A stretch of DNA of 64,000 nt from Vampirovibrio sp041737375 (GCF_041737375.1 NZ_JBGSRV010000015.1:74159-138158), one strand, 5' to 3'; positions 1 to 8,451 are shown, counted from the first letter of the stretch. Notes: a model not told the origin generated them from the sequence alone. Translations and numbers: made by a program.

Positions 1-448
1 TCAAAATGCCAAATTGTTTGACAATGGCGTAGAAGAGCTGCAGATGATCACAGGCCAAAAGCCTTTGATTACCCGTGCCAAACAATCGATTGCCGGTTTT
101 AAAATCCGTGAAGGAATGCCCATCGGTGCCAAAGTGACACTGCGTGGGGATCGGATGTACGATTTTATGGCAAAGCTGACTGGTATTGTGTTGCCTAGAA
201 TCCGTGATTTCCGTGGATTGAAGCCCAACGGTTTTGATGGTCTGGGTAACTATAACCTGGGCTTAAAAGATCAGTTGGTTTTTCCAGAGATTAATTATGA
301 TAAAGTGCAGCGGATGCGTGGTTTAAACATCACCATTGTAACTTCCGCCCGGACTGATATGGAAGCGCGAGCCCTGTTGGAGCAGTTTGGATTGCCTTTC
401 CAGAAAAAAACCCCCAAAGCAGAAGCCCCCAAAGCCCAAGCATCATAA
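1..448 (+). CDS. rplE: 50S ribosomal protein L5, 5' end missing
   Basis: Binds 5S rRNA in the central protuberance of the large subunit. The reading frame is open from the left edge of the window (frame of base 2) and the typical L5 stretch ITGQKPLITRAKQSIAGFK is present, followed by REGMPIGAKVTLRGDRMY, so the first 25-30 residues lie outside. The C terminus carries an extra Lys/Ala/Pro-rich tail (about 15 residues after the usual L5 end). It is followed 35 nt later by rpsN, as in many spc operons. A TTG at base 14 is internal, not the start. Confidence 0.97.
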   Translation, partial: QNAKLFDNGVEELQMITGQKPLITRAKQSIAGFKIREGMPIGAKVTLRGDRMYDFMAKLTGIVLPRIRDFRGLKPNGFDGLGNYNLGLKDQLVFPEINYDKVQRMRGLNITIVTSARTDMEARALLEQFGLPFQKKTPKAEAPKAQAS

Positions 449-483
449 GGCGCAAGCATTAAAACGGAACAGGAGATTCCATT

Positions 484-690
484 TTGGCTAAAACATCCAT
501 GATTGTTAAAGAGGAAAAGCGCATTGCGAAAGCTGCCAAAGGTAAGTTGCCCAAGGTGAAGCTTCACAACCGTTGCAGCCTGTGTGGGCGTCCTCGCAGT
601 TACTATCGCTTATTTGGTACTTGCAGACTTTGTCTTCGTAAGTTGGCGAGTGAAGGCAAGCTGCCTGGCGTCACCAAATCAAGCTGGTAA
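484..690 (+). CDS. rpsN: 30S ribosomal protein S14, zinc-binding (type Z)
   Basis: Small-subunit head protein, 68 residues, the short type-Z form. Four cysteines form the zinc knuckle: Cys31 and Cys34 (CSLC) and Cys47 and Cys50 (CRLC). The C terminus GKLPGVTKSSW matches the family. Start is TTG at 484, chosen because AGGAG lies at 471-475, eight bases upstream, and no in-frame ATG is nearby. It sits between rplE and rpsH, the position seen in Firmicutes and many other bacteria; photosynthetic cyanobacteria usually lack rpsN here and carry a long zinc-free S14 elsewhere. Confidence 0.96.
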   Translation: MAKTSMIVKEEKRIAKAAKGKLPKVKLHNRCSLCGRPRSYYRLFGTCRLCLRKLASEGKLPGVTKSSW

Positions 691-726
691 CAAGCAAATA
701 GAAGTAAGAACAAGGGTAAACTGACC

Positions 727-1122
727 ATGTACAATGATCCGATCGCTGATATGCTGACCCGCATTCGGAACGCTTCGAATGTAGGCCATCCAATGGTGGA
801 AGTACCCGCCTCCAAACTGAAATTAGAGCTTGCGAAAGTTCTTCAGAAGGAAGGCTATATCAGAAGTTTTGAAATTCGTGAAGCGGGCAACCATAAAACA
901 TTGCGCGTCCTGCTTAAATATGACAGCGAAGGGTATCCGCTGATTCGTAAACTGGTTCGGGTAAGCCGACCTGGTTTGCGTAAATATTACAAGGTAGACA
1001 ATTTGCCTCGCATTTTGGGTGGTGGTGGTACCGCCATTGTCAGCACGCCACAAGGTTTGCTTTCCGACCGGGAAGCTCGCAGGGCGCGGGTTGGCGGCGA
1101 AGTGCTTTGCTACGTTTATTAA
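727..1122 (+). CDS. rpsH: 30S ribosomal protein S8
   Basis: Primary 16S rRNA-binding protein of the small subunit, 131 residues, the usual length. The N terminus has the family signature DPIADMLTRIRNAS and the C terminus the conserved STPQGLLSDREARRARVGGE followed by LCYV. ATG start with an AAGGGT-like Shine-Dalgarno about 10 nt upstream. Spaced 36 nt from rpsN and 61 nt from rplF in the spc operon; in other bacteria S8 also acts as translational repressor of this operon, which the sequence does not test. Confidence 0.97.
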   Translation: MYNDPIADMLTRIRNASNVGHPMVEVPASKLKLELAKVLQKEGYIRSFEIREAGNHKTLRVLLKYDSEGYPLIRKLVRVSRPGLRKYYKVDNLPRILGGGGTAIVSTPQGLLSDREARRARVGGEVLCYVY

Positions 1123-1183
1123 GCACTTGGCTCTACTGAAGCAGAAAAATTAAAGCCAAAAAAAATTAAGAAGGTTAAGACCC

Positions 1184-1735
1184 ATGTCACGAATTGGTAA
1201 ATCCCCCGTCCGTATACCGGACAAGGTCGAAGTCAAAATCGAGACCAGCGCCAAGGGCGCGCAAGTTACTGTTAAAGGTCCATTGGGCAGTTTAACGCGT
1301 TTGTTCCGTCCTGAAATCCTCGTTACACAGGAAGGCAACGAAATCATCGTTTCTCGTCGGGATGAGAGCCGTATGGCTCGTAGTCTGCACGGGTTAAGTC
1401 GTACCTTGCTCAACAATATGGTTTTGGGTGTCAGCACCGGCTTTTCCAGACGTTTGGAAATCATTGGTGTTGGCTACCGTGCGCAAGTTCAGGGCAAGAA
1501 ATTGGTTCTTTCCCTTGGCTTTAGCCACCCTGTAGAAATTGAAGCCCCGGAAGGCATTGACTTCAAGGTAGAGGGTAACACCAAACTTGAAGTCAGCGGC
1601 CGATGCAAAGAAACGGTTGGCCATTTTTCTGCTTTGATTCGCAGTAAGCGTCCGCCAGAGCCTTACAAGGGCAAGGGTGTGAAGTACGCTGAAGAGCGCA
1701 TCCGCCGCAAAGCAGGTAAAGCAGGCAAGAAGTAA
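1184..1735 (+). CDS. rplF: 50S ribosomal protein L6
   Basis: Large-subunit protein near the factor-binding site, 183 residues with the usual two-domain L6 layout. Recognised by MSRIGKSPVRIPDKVEV at the N terminus, the central LHGLSRTLLNNMVLGVSTGF and the C-terminal KRPPEPYKGKGVKYAEE signature. ATG start; an AAGAAGG-like ribosome-binding site precedes it. rplR follows after 24 nt. Confidence 0.97.
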   Translation: MSRIGKSPVRIPDKVEVKIETSAKGAQVTVKGPLGSLTRLFRPEILVTQEGNEIIVSRRDESRMARSLHGLSRTLLNNMVLGVSTGFSRRLEIIGVGYRAQVQGKKLVLSLGFSHPVEIEAPEGIDFKVEGNTKLEVSGRCKETVGHFSALIRSKRPPEPYKGKGVKYAEERIRRKAGKAGKK

Positions 1736-1759
1736 GCAATAAGCACAGGTATTAGGATT

Positions 1760-2122
1760 ATGCTCAGCAAAATCAATCGTAAGGAAGTTACCCGCAAACG
1801 GCATTACCGGCTGCGTCGCAGACTGACAGGCAGCAGCGAGCGTCCGAGACTAGCCGTTTACCGGAGTGGCAAACATATTTACGCCCAACTCATTGATGAT
1901 CTCAAGGCAATCACCATTGCTTCCGCCAGTTCTTTAGACAAAGAGCTTCGCAGTGAATCTGGTGCTAACATTGAAGCCGCCCGCAAGGTTGGTGAAATGG
2001 TTGCCAAGCGTGCTCAGGCTGCTGGTATCACCAGTGTGGTATTTGACCGTGGTGGAAACCTTTATCACGGACGAATTGCCGCTTTGGCTGAAGCTGCTCG
2101 TGAAGCGGGTCTTGAATTCTAG
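1760..2122 (+). CDS. rplR: 50S ribosomal protein L18
   Basis: 5S rRNA-binding protein of the large subunit, 120 residues. The family pattern is visible: RRRLTGSSERPRLAVYRSGK near the N terminus and FDRGGNLYHGRIAALAEAAR at the C terminus. It is the last gene of the operon here: two hairpin terminators follow and the next gene lies on the other strand. In most bacteria rpsE, rpmD/rplO and secY would follow, so the operon has been split at this point. Confidence 0.97.
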   Translation: MLSKINRKEVTRKRHYRLRRRLTGSSERPRLAVYRSGKHIYAQLIDDLKAITIASASSLDKELRSESGANIEAARKVGEMVAKRAQAAGITSVVFDRGGNLYHGRIAALAEAAREAGLEF

Positions 2123-2143
2123 ATTCAAGATCTACATAACTTT

Positions 2144-2176
2144 AAAAAAGACTCGATTGTATCGGGTCTTTTTTTT
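2144..2176 (+). terminator. Rho-independent terminator after rplR
   Basis: Stem AAAAAGACTCGAT / ATCGGGTCTTTTT with a TGT loop (one G-T wobble) and a run of eight T at 2169-2176. It lies 21 nt after the rplR stop codon and ends the ribosomal operon. Confidence 0.85.
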
Positions 2177-2198
2177 GGACTTACTAGCGAAAACGAAC

Positions 2199-2233
2199 AA
2201 CAAAAAACCTGAACAAACGTCAGGTTTTTTGTT
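2199..2233. terminator. Second, bidirectional terminator between rplR and minE
   Basis: Perfect 14-bp inverted repeat AACAAAAAACCTGA / TCAGGTTTTTTGTT with a 7-nt loop. T runs exist on both strands, so it can back up the rplR terminator and also end minCDE transcription arriving from the right (minE stop at 2261). Confidence 0.8.
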
Positions 2234-2260
2234 AGAAATAAGGGGGATATGGCGCTTATT

Positions 2261-2575
2261 TTAATTAATAACGCCAGCCCGAGTTCTTAAAACTTGAATA
2301 TTGGCCACCAGGGCAATGGTGTTTGATTCGCTCTCCAGATTCACTTCCAGCGCTTCTTTGTCAATTTCAACGTATTTGGAAATGACATCCACCATATCGT
2401 CCCGCATTTGGGCCAGCACTAAGGGAGAAAGTTGGGTCCGATCATGCATGAGAACGAGTCTTAACCGATTTTTGGCATCACCCCGTGCGGAGTGCATATC
2501 ATAAAGGGAGTCGTGCTCGATTTTCTGCGCTTGAGGGTCTACCCAGTCAACGAATTTTCGTAACCAACCCATCAT
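2261..2575 (-). CDS. minE: Cell division topological specificity factor MinE
   Basis: Stimulates MinD ATPase and drives Min oscillation so that the division septum forms at mid-cell. 104 residues. The cyanobacterial-type core is clear: NRLRLVLMHDRTQLSP, then MRDDMVDVISKYVEID. The N-terminal WLRKFVDW is an amphipathic membrane-contacting segment. I place the start at ATG 2575 because AGGAG lies 5 nt upstream; an in-frame TTG at 2611, only 8 nt from minD, would add 12 unlikely residues. Last gene of minC-minD-minE. Confidence 0.93.
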   Translation of the reverse strand: MMGWLRKFVDWVDPQAQKIEHDSLYDMHSARGDAKNRLRLVLMHDRTQLSPLVLAQMRDDMVDVISKYVEIDKEALEVNLESESNTIALVANIQVLRTRAGVIN

Positions 2576-2619
2576 CCTATCTCCTATCAATTTGTTTTCA
2601 AATGCTTGCAAACCTGGCT

Positions 2620-3441
2620 CTAGGCGCTTTTAGAAAAAAGGCCTTTTAATTTATCAAACCAGGATGTGGGTACGTCCAGATTAAGAAAAGGGACATCCTC
2701 GCCAGCAACGCGTCGGGCAATATTTCGATATGCCTGACCGGCCAGGGAGTTTTCCGTGTTCACAATCGGCTCGCCCTTATTGGTGCTTACAATAATTTCC
2801 TGATCTTCCGGGATGACGCCCAGCAACTTGATGGACAAAATTTCCAAAACATCATCCACATCCATCATATCGTTATTTTTGATCATGCCAGGGCGAACCC
2901 GGTTAATAACCAACTTGTAGTTAATAATTTCTTCTTTGGATTCCAGAAGGCCGATAATACGGTCCGCATCACGCACCGAAGACATTTCGGGGGTGCAGAC
3001 CACAATGGCCTCAGTAGCGCCAGCTGTGGCGTTCAGGAAGCCTTGTTCAATGCCTGCGGGGCTGTCTACCAGAATGAAATCAAAGTCATCGCCCAAATTA
3101 CTGGTAACCGAGCGCATTTGCTCTTCGTTCAAGGCGGATTTATCACGGGTTTGAGCGGCAGGAAGCAGGCTCAGGTTTGGCATGCGCTTGTCTTTCACCA
3201 AGGCCTGGCTTAATTTGCAGCGATCTTCAACCACATCAACAATGTTATAGACAATGCGATTTTCAAGGCCCATCAACAAGTCCAGATTACGCAGGCCAAT
3301 GTCGGTATCCACCAACACAACCTTGTACCCCATTCTGGCCAAACCCGCGCCAATGTTAGCGGTGGTGGTGGTTTTACCAACGCCGCCCTTGCCGGAAGTC
3401 ACTACAACGACCCGTCCTTTTTCTTTTTTTGATTTCGTCAT
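2620..3441 (-). CDS. minD: Septum site-determining ATPase MinD
   Basis: Membrane-associated ParA/MinD ATPase that recruits MinC to the membrane to block polar division. 273 residues. The deviant Walker A motif GKGGVGKTT (residues 17-25) has the signature lysine; the switch region DTDIGLRNLDLLMGLENR follows and DSPAGIEQG marks the second switch. The last 15 residues (SWFDKLKGLFSKSA) form the amphipathic membrane-targeting helix. ATG start with GAGG upstream. Lies between minC (61-nt gap) and minE. Confidence 0.97.
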   Translation of the reverse strand: MTKSKKEKGRVVVVTSGKGGVGKTTTTANIGAGLARMGYKVVLVDTDIGLRNLDLLMGLENRIVYNIVDVVEDRCKLSQALVKDKRMPNLSLLPAAQTRDKSALNEEQMRSVTSNLGDDFDFILVDSPAGIEQGFLNATAGATEAIVVCTPEMSSVRDADRIIGLLESKEEIINYKLVINRVRPGMIKNNDMMDVDDVLEILSIKLLGVIPEDQEIIVSTNKGEPIVNTENSLAGQAYRNIARRVAGEDVPFLNLDVPTSWFDKLKGLFSKSA

Positions 3442-3502
3442 GGGGTACGTTACCTCACCTTTGCTGTTCTCAGTGCTAAATTATAGTAATTATGATGACC
3501 TG

Positions 3503-4507
3503 CTAGCCCTTGGGCAGCATGGTCTTGAAAATTTTAATCTCGGCATCGGCCACCCGAGCCACTTCTGGCGATAGGTCATGGGATTCAACGCCATCCTTGT
3601 GGTAATAGATACGATCCGGGCGGCGGGCGATATAATCGGCAATGCGCAATTGCAGGGCCTCAATTTTCATGGCCCGAATTTCAGATTTGTAATTCCCCTG
3701 AGCGCCTGCGTGAGCAATACCCCTGAGTTCGCCCCAAACCACGATATCGCCGCCAGCAGTGATTTCACTGCCCGCGTGGACATCACCAATAATGACGATA
3801 TTTCCGTTAAAGCGCACCGTTTTACCGGAACGCAGGGTTTGGTGCAGATAAAGCGTATTTAAAGCCGTATCGGAATACAGAATTTCTTGCGAAATCAGGG
3901 TTTCAGAGACTTCAAAAATACCTTCGGCCAAAGCCACTTGCTCGGTTTCCAGAACCAAATCCAGACGTTCTTCCAGTTGAGATTCCGCCAGTTCCGGCAT
4001 ATCCAGAGACTGTGGCGCTACGGCTTCAAAATCAAAAGTAGACGAGCCAGCCTTGGTAGGGCTGGAAAAATCGGGCAGTACAGCTCCGCTGCTTTGAATT
4101 GCGCTTTGAGGAACCGTACTTTGAACGCTGGGGATATCGGGGCGGGTGGCGCCGGGTGCTTTTTTCAAGGGCAAGGATTGCCGAATGGGCGTCCAGCCGG
4201 TGGTGAACTTCTCTTTAACAAACAGGCCTTCATCCAGGGCTGCCTGCTGGGTTTGAGGCACCGTGGCATACACAATGCCGATGGCCGCACTGGCCCGATG
4301 AATTTGCTGTTTGATTTTAGTTAGCACCCCACGGGTCAGCAGTAAATCGCCGGCATTAATATCAACAATGGCGCCCACTGGCCCCTCATTGATGCGGGCC
4401 ACGAAATCATCGGCAAATTGGCAAGCCTGGGCGGAATTTCCCGCCTTGGAGAGATCCAGCAGCAAAGCCACTTCGTTACTATGGTTGCTGTCCTGTATTT
4501 CTACCAC
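3503..4507 (-). CDS. minC: Septum site-determining protein MinC
   Basis: FtsZ polymerisation inhibitor, partner of MinD. 334 residues, longer than the roughly 230 of E. coli. The N-terminal FtsZ-interacting domain covers about 1-105, a Pro/Ser-rich linker about 120-175, and the conserved beta-helix dimerisation/MinD-binding domain about 225-320, seen as GNIVIIGDVHAGSEITAGGD and VWGELRGIAHAGAQGN. GTG start chosen for the GAGG seven bases upstream. First gene of the min cluster. Confidence 0.93.
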   Translation of the reverse strand: MVEIQDSNHSNEVALLLDLSKAGNSAQACQFADDFVARINEGPVGAIVDINAGDLLLTRGVLTKIKQQIHRASAAIGIVYATVPQTQQAALDEGLFVKEKFTTGWTPIRQSLPLKKAPGATRPDIPSVQSTVPQSAIQSSGAVLPDFSSPTKAGSSTFDFEAVAPQSLDMPELAESQLEERLDLVLETEQVALAEGIFEVSETLISQEILYSDTALNTLYLHQTLRSGKTVRFNGNIVIIGDVHAGSEITAGGDIVVWGELRGIAHAGAQGNYKSEIRAMKIEALQLRIADYIARRPDRIYYHKDGVESHDLSPEVARVADAEIKIFKTMLPKG

Positions 4508-4645
4508 CCAAGGGCCTCGCTTCCATTACCGCACTTAAAGGCGGCATTTGGTCTACTCTCTGACAAAAATCCCGGCAATTTGTTCCTATCGTTGACGGCT
4601 GCGCATAACCAAAGCGCCTACGATTCAGATTGAGGATTTGGCAGT

Positions 4646-4654
4646 ATCATAGCA
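4646..4654 (-). promoter_or_regulatory. Candidate extended -10 promoter for minCDE
   Basis: Minus strand reads TGC-TATGAT, an extended -10 element about 140 nt upstream of minC. No convincing -35 box. The same TGC-TATANT pattern recurs before rplI, sodB and at 17911. Confidence 0.35.
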
Positions 4655-4731
4655 AGGCAGCAAGCAAGCGAGCCACAACTGTTACGCTTTTTGAATGTAA
4701 ACTCTTATGAAGAGAGCGGGCTGAACTGGAT

Positions 4732-5985
4732 TTAAGGATAAAGACCCCGCAGTAACTTAGCGGAAGCAACGCGACCTACGCCGATCATCATGGCAGCAGT
4801 TCGGTTATCCACTTTTTTGGCGGTGGAGGTTTGATAAACCTCCTCAAAGGCACGGCCCATCAAATAAATCAGTTTCTCATTCACTTGCTCTTCACTCCAG
4901 AATAGGTGTTGAATGTCTTGCACCCACTCAAAGTAAGAAACCACAACCCCGCCAGCGTTAGCCAGAATGCCCGGAATAATAAACACGCCTTTATCCTGCA
5001 AGATTTTATCCGCTTCAGGGGTCACAGGGCCGTTAGCGCCTTCTGCCAGTATTTTGCACTTGATACGGCTGGCGTTATGCTCGGTAATCACGTTGGCCAA
5101 AGCGGCAGGCACCAGAATATCGACCTCCAGCTCCAGAATTTCCCTGTTTTCAATGGCGTCCAAATCATCAAAGCCAACCACAGTCCCCCGATCGGCCACA
5201 TAAGACAGCAAACGGGGTATATCCAGACCTTTGGGGCTATACAAACCACCCTGCACATCTGAAACGGCAACCACCTTTACCCCATGCTGGTGCAGATACT
5301 TGGCGGTAATACTGCCCACGTTGCCAAAGCCTTGAATGGCGGCGGTAGGCTCATCGGTACCCAGCTGCAGTTTTTCCAGCGCCAGTTTAACGGTGTGCGC
5401 CACTCCTCGGCCCGTGGCCTCTTTACGACCTAGGGAACCACCCACGGAAACGGGCTTACCCGTTACCACGCCCGGAACCGCATAGCCAATAAAGTTACTG
5501 TAAGTATCCATAATCCAGGCCATGGTGTTTTCATTGGTATACATATCGGGGGCGGGAATGTCTTTTTCTGGCCCAATCATAGATAAAATTTCGGTGGTGT
5601 AACGCCGAGCAAGTCGCTCCATCTCGTTCACGCTCATTTCTTCCGGGAAGCAGCACACCCCGCCCTTGGCACCGCCATAAGGCAGGTTCAACAACGCACA
5701 CTTCCAGGTCATCCACATGGATAGCGCCGCCACTTCCCCCAGATTGACCTCGTGGTGAAAGCGAATGCCACCCTTGGTAGGCCCCAGGGTTTGATCATGC
5801 TGGACCCGATAGCCGCTAAACACCTTGGTTTGGCCGTTATCCAGCTTAATAGGCACCGAAACAATCAGCGCTTTTCGAGGGTAGCGCAGCCGCTCGTGGA
5901 CACCCGCATCCAGATTCATCAACTGGGCCACATGATCCAATTGTTTTTGGGCGTTCAAAAATGTTTCGTTATAAAATTCCTGCAT
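4732..5985 (-). CDS. gdhA: Glu/Leu/Phe/Val dehydrogenase, probably glutamate dehydrogenase
   Basis: Reversible NAD(P)-linked oxidative deamination of glutamate to 2-oxoglutarate and ammonium. 417 residues, typical for hexameric GDH of the RocG/GudB type. KGGIRF (71-76) and the catalytic segment LPYGGAKGGV (101-110) hold the substrate-binding and catalytic lysines; GFGNVGS is the Rossmann-fold dinucleotide motif. ATG start with GAGGG five bases upstream. Monocistronic, divergent from rqcP. Cofactor preference cannot be read with certainty. Confidence 0.93.
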   Translation of the reverse strand: MQEFYNETFLNAQKQLDHVAQLMNLDAGVHERLRYPRKALIVSVPIKLDNGQTKVFSGYRVQHDQTLGPTKGGIRFHHEVNLGEVAALSMWMTWKCALLNLPYGGAKGGVCCFPEEMSVNEMERLARRYTTEILSMIGPEKDIPAPDMYTNENTMAWIMDTYSNFIGYAVPGVVTGKPVSVGGSLGRKEATGRGVAHTVKLALEKLQLGTDEPTAAIQGFGNVGSITAKYLHQHGVKVVAVSDVQGGLYSPKGLDIPRLLSYVADRGTVVGFDDLDAIENREILELEVDILVPAALANVITEHNASRIKCKILAEGANGPVTPEADKILQDKGVFIIPGILANAGGVVVSYFEWVQDIQHLFWSEEQVNEKLIYLMGRAFEEVYQTSTAKKVDNRTAAMMIGVGRVASAKLLRGLYP

Positions 5986-6087
5986 GGGTCCCTCTCAAAC
6001 GCGAATATCGTCTCTCGCACAGATCATTCGATGTTTGGAAATTATGAAGCGGATGGGCTCTTTTTGCAATTTTTGGAAATGATATTG

Positions 6088-6357
6088 ATGCGACTTGATA
6101 AGTACTTGAAAATCTCCCGGTTGGTGAAACGGCGCACCGTGGCCGCTGAATTATGCCAGGGTGGCCACGTTAAAATTAATGGGCAAAGTGCAAAACCCTC
6201 TAGCGAGGTAAAGCCCGATCAAACCCTGCAAATACGATTCGGAAACCGCCTGATGACTGTAAAAGTGCTACAGGTACCCGAAAAAGCGGTACCCGCCCAA
6301 TTGGCGGATACCTTGTACCAAACCATCGCCGAAACCGCCACAGAGAGCGCCCCATAG
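6088..6357 (+). CDS. rqcP: S4-domain RNA-binding protein, RqcP/Hsp15-like
   Basis: 89-residue S4 RNA-binding protein of the YabO/RqcP group, which in Bacillus assists RqcH in elongating C-terminal tails on nascent chains in stalled 50S subunits. The whole protein is one S4 fold: MRLDKYLKISRLVKRRT, then QGGHVKINGQSAKPSSEVKP. Start is the ATG at 6088 (GGA at 6075-6077); a longer frame upstream overlaps gdhA and is spurious. Followed 86 nt later by eno, which has its own promoter. Confidence 0.85.
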   Translation: MRLDKYLKISRLVKRRTVAAELCQGGHVKINGQSAKPSSEVKPDQTLQIRFGNRLMTVKVLQVPEKAVPAQLADTLYQTIAETATESAP

Positions 6358-6399
6358 GCCGTTACTCCCGCCTGACTGGAATTTCAGCCGCCTTCTGGC

Positions 6400-6405
6400 T
6401 ATAAT
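6400..6405 (+). promoter_or_regulatory. -10 box of the eno promoter
   Basis: TATAAT preceded by GGC, with a poor -35 (TGGAAT-like) 17 bp upstream; the eno start codon is 39 nt downstream with GGAG in between. Confidence 0.5.
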
Positions 6406-6443
6406 GAGGCATTATCGATTCTGTCTAGCTGGAGAATAACCCA

Positions 6444-7760
6444 ATGGTTTCATTTATTGAGCATGTAGAAGCCCGCGAGATCCTGGATTCCCGTGGCAAC
6501 CCCACCGTTGAAGTGGAAGTTACCCTGTCTGGCGACGCGGTTGGTTTAGCCGCCGTCCCATCCGGCGCTAGCACTGGCTCTCGGGAAGCCCTGGAGCTTC
6601 GTGACGGCGATAAAACCCGTTACAACGGAAAAGGCGTTCTGCAAGCCGTAGAAAACGTCAATGAAATCATTAACCGGGAATTGGTGGACCGTAACGCGCT
6701 CCATCAGGCAGAAATCGATCAATTACTGATTGACCTGGACGGCACCCCCAACAACAGCAAGCTGGGCGCCAACGCCATGCTGGGCGTTAGCATGGCCGTG
6801 GCCCGTGCCGCCGCCGATACGGTAAAACAACCCTTATACCGCTACTTGGGCGGTGTAAACGCCACCATTTTGCCAGTGCCTATGATGAATATTATCAACG
6901 GTGGGGCACATGCCGATAACAACATTGATATTCAGGAATTCATGATTATCCCGGTGGGGGCCTACTCTTTCTCCGAAGCACTGCGTTGGGGCTCCGAGAT
7001 TTTCCACACCTTGCGCACCGTGTTGGCTGAGCGCAATTTGGCCACCGGCGTAGGCGATGAAGGTGGGTTCGCGCCCAACCTGAAGAGCGCCGCTGAAGCC
7101 CTGGATTTAATCATTCACGCCATTGAACGGGCCGGATACAACACCAAAGACCAAGTGAAACTGGCTCTGGATGTGGCGGCTTCTGAATTTTACAAAAACG
7201 GCCACTATGAAATGACCGGCGAAGGCAAAAAGCTGAACCGGGAACAGATGGTGGATTATCTGGCTGATTTGGTGGCCAAATACCCCATTATTTCGGTGGA
7301 AGACGGAATGGCCGAAGGCGATTGGGACGGCTGGAAACTGCTGACCGAAAAGCTGGGCCATCAAGTACAACTGGTGGGCGATGATTTGTTTGTGACCAAC
7401 CCGGCCATTCTGAAAGAAGGCATTGAAAAGGGCATCACCAACAGCATTTTAATCAAGCTAAACCAGATTGGCACCCTGAGCGAAACCCTGTCCGCCATTA
7501 ATATGGCCCATCAGGCGGGTTTCACAACCGTTATCAGCCACCGTTCCGGGGAAACCGAGGATAGCTTTATTGCAGACTTGGCCGTGGCGGTGAACGCCGG
7601 ACAAATTAAAACCGGCTCTCTGTGCCGCTCCGAGCGGATTGCCAAATACAACCAGTTGCTGCGCATTGAGCAGGAGTTGGGACCCATTGCCAAGTACGCT
7701 GGCCCTAACGCCTTTAAATGCCTGCGAGAAGCGGCCAGCCGCCTGGAGTTGGCCAAATAG
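6444..7760 (+). CDS. eno: Enolase (phosphopyruvate hydratase)
   Basis: Glycolytic 2-phosphoglycerate dehydratase. 438 residues, normal length. The N terminus has AREILDSRGNPTVEVEV, the mobile catalytic loop PSGASTGSREA, the metal ligand region SVEDGMAEGDWDGW and the enolase signature ILIKLNQIGTLSET. Start ATG with GGAG 8 nt upstream. Own promoter and own terminator, so it is a single-gene unit between rqcP and hpf. Confidence 0.98.
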   Translation: MVSFIEHVEAREILDSRGNPTVEVEVTLSGDAVGLAAVPSGASTGSREALELRDGDKTRYNGKGVLQAVENVNEIINRELVDRNALHQAEIDQLLIDLDGTPNNSKLGANAMLGVSMAVARAAADTVKQPLYRYLGGVNATILPVPMMNIINGGAHADNNIDIQEFMIIPVGAYSFSEALRWGSEIFHTLRTVLAERNLATGVGDEGGFAPNLKSAAEALDLIIHAIERAGYNTKDQVKLALDVAASEFYKNGHYEMTGEGKKLNREQMVDYLADLVAKYPIISVEDGMAEGDWDGWKLLTEKLGHQVQLVGDDLFVTNPAILKEGIEKGITNSILIKLNQIGTLSETLSAINMAHQAGFTTVISHRSGETEDSFIADLAVAVNAGQIKTGSLCRSERIAKYNQLLRIEQELGPIAKYAGPNAFKCLREAASRLELAK

Positions 7761-7787
7761 CCAACTCGGTATCGCACAGCCTAACCA

Positions 7788-7826
7788 CAAACACCAAGCG
7801 CTTTCAGGGCTTGGTGTTTGTTTTTT
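7788..7826 (+). terminator. Rho-independent terminator of eno
   Basis: Perfect 12-bp stem CAAACACCAAGC / GCTTGGTGTTTG, 9-nt loop, six T at 7821-7826. Confidence 0.9.
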
Positions 7827-7879
7827 CAGGCGGTTGGCTTTCTCCTCCGATGGGACTACTTGAAAACAGCGGAGCGAGT

Positions 7880-7885
7880 TATAAT
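7880..7885 (+). promoter_or_regulatory. -10 box upstream of the hibernation factor gene
   Basis: TATAAT 30 nt before the start codon. A TTGAAA at 7860-7865 is only 14 bp away, short for a -35, so only the -10 is called. Confidence 0.45.
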
Positions 7886-7915
7886 GGAAGGGTCGAGAGA
7901 GAGGAGCGGATGACT

Positions 7916-8374
7916 ATGAAATTAATCATCAATGGTCGCAATATAGAGCTAACCGACGCTATCAAGGCTTATGTAACCGAGAAGGTTGGGCGACTAGAGC
8001 ACCACTACGACTTTATTCAGGAAATTCACGTGTTTTTGAGCGTGGAAAAAAACCCCCGCATCAGCGCCAGCCAGTTGGCCGAGGCTACCGTGGTAGTGAA
8101 CCGGGCTGTACTGCGGGTCGAGGTTTCCTCTGATGACTTATATGGCAGCATTGACAAGCTGGTGGATAAGGTAGAGCGTGTTCTAAGCCGCCACAAAACC
8201 AAACTGCTGGGCAGGGCCAAATCGGCCAAAGGTGAATCTATTCGCAAGGCGGGAACCGAAGAAGACGCTGAAACCCTGTTGGGTGTCGATGAAGACGACT
8301 TGCTACAAGGCGTTTTCCTGACTTATGAAGATCAGGAAGAAGCGGAAGTGACCACCGAAGGCTACCGAAGCTAG
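7916..8374 (+). CDS. hpf: Ribosome hibernation promoting factor, S30AE domain
   Basis: Binds the 30S subunit and silences ribosomes in starvation. 152 residues. The S30AE domain fills residues 1-105: KLIINGRNIELTDAIKAYV, KVGRLEHHYDF and VDKVERVLSRHKTKL. After it comes an acidic tail (EEDAETLLGVDEDDL) ending EVTTEGYRS. The C-terminal dimerisation domain of long HPF (about 55 residues), typical of cyanobacterial LrtA, is not present. Start ATG 7916 has AGGAG at 7902-7906 with 9-nt spacing; ATG 7910 would be too close. Confidence 0.85.
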   Translation: MKLIINGRNIELTDAIKAYVTEKVGRLEHHYDFIQEIHVFLSVEKNPRISASQLAEATVVVNRAVLRVEVSSDDLYGSIDKLVDKVERVLSRHKTKLLGRAKSAKGESIRKAGTEEDAETLLGVDEDDLLQGVFLTYEDQEEAEVTTEGYRS

Positions 8375-8417
8375 CCCAAGCGCTGGCTTACTCAAACCCG
8401 TGTTTAAGGCTATGATG

Positions 8418-8451
8418 AAGGCACCTACCCCATTGGGACAGGTGCCTTTTT
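8418..8451 (+). terminator. Rho-independent terminator of hpf
   Basis: AAGGCACCT / AGGTGCCTT stem, 13-nt loop, followed by TTTTT. Confidence 0.8.
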
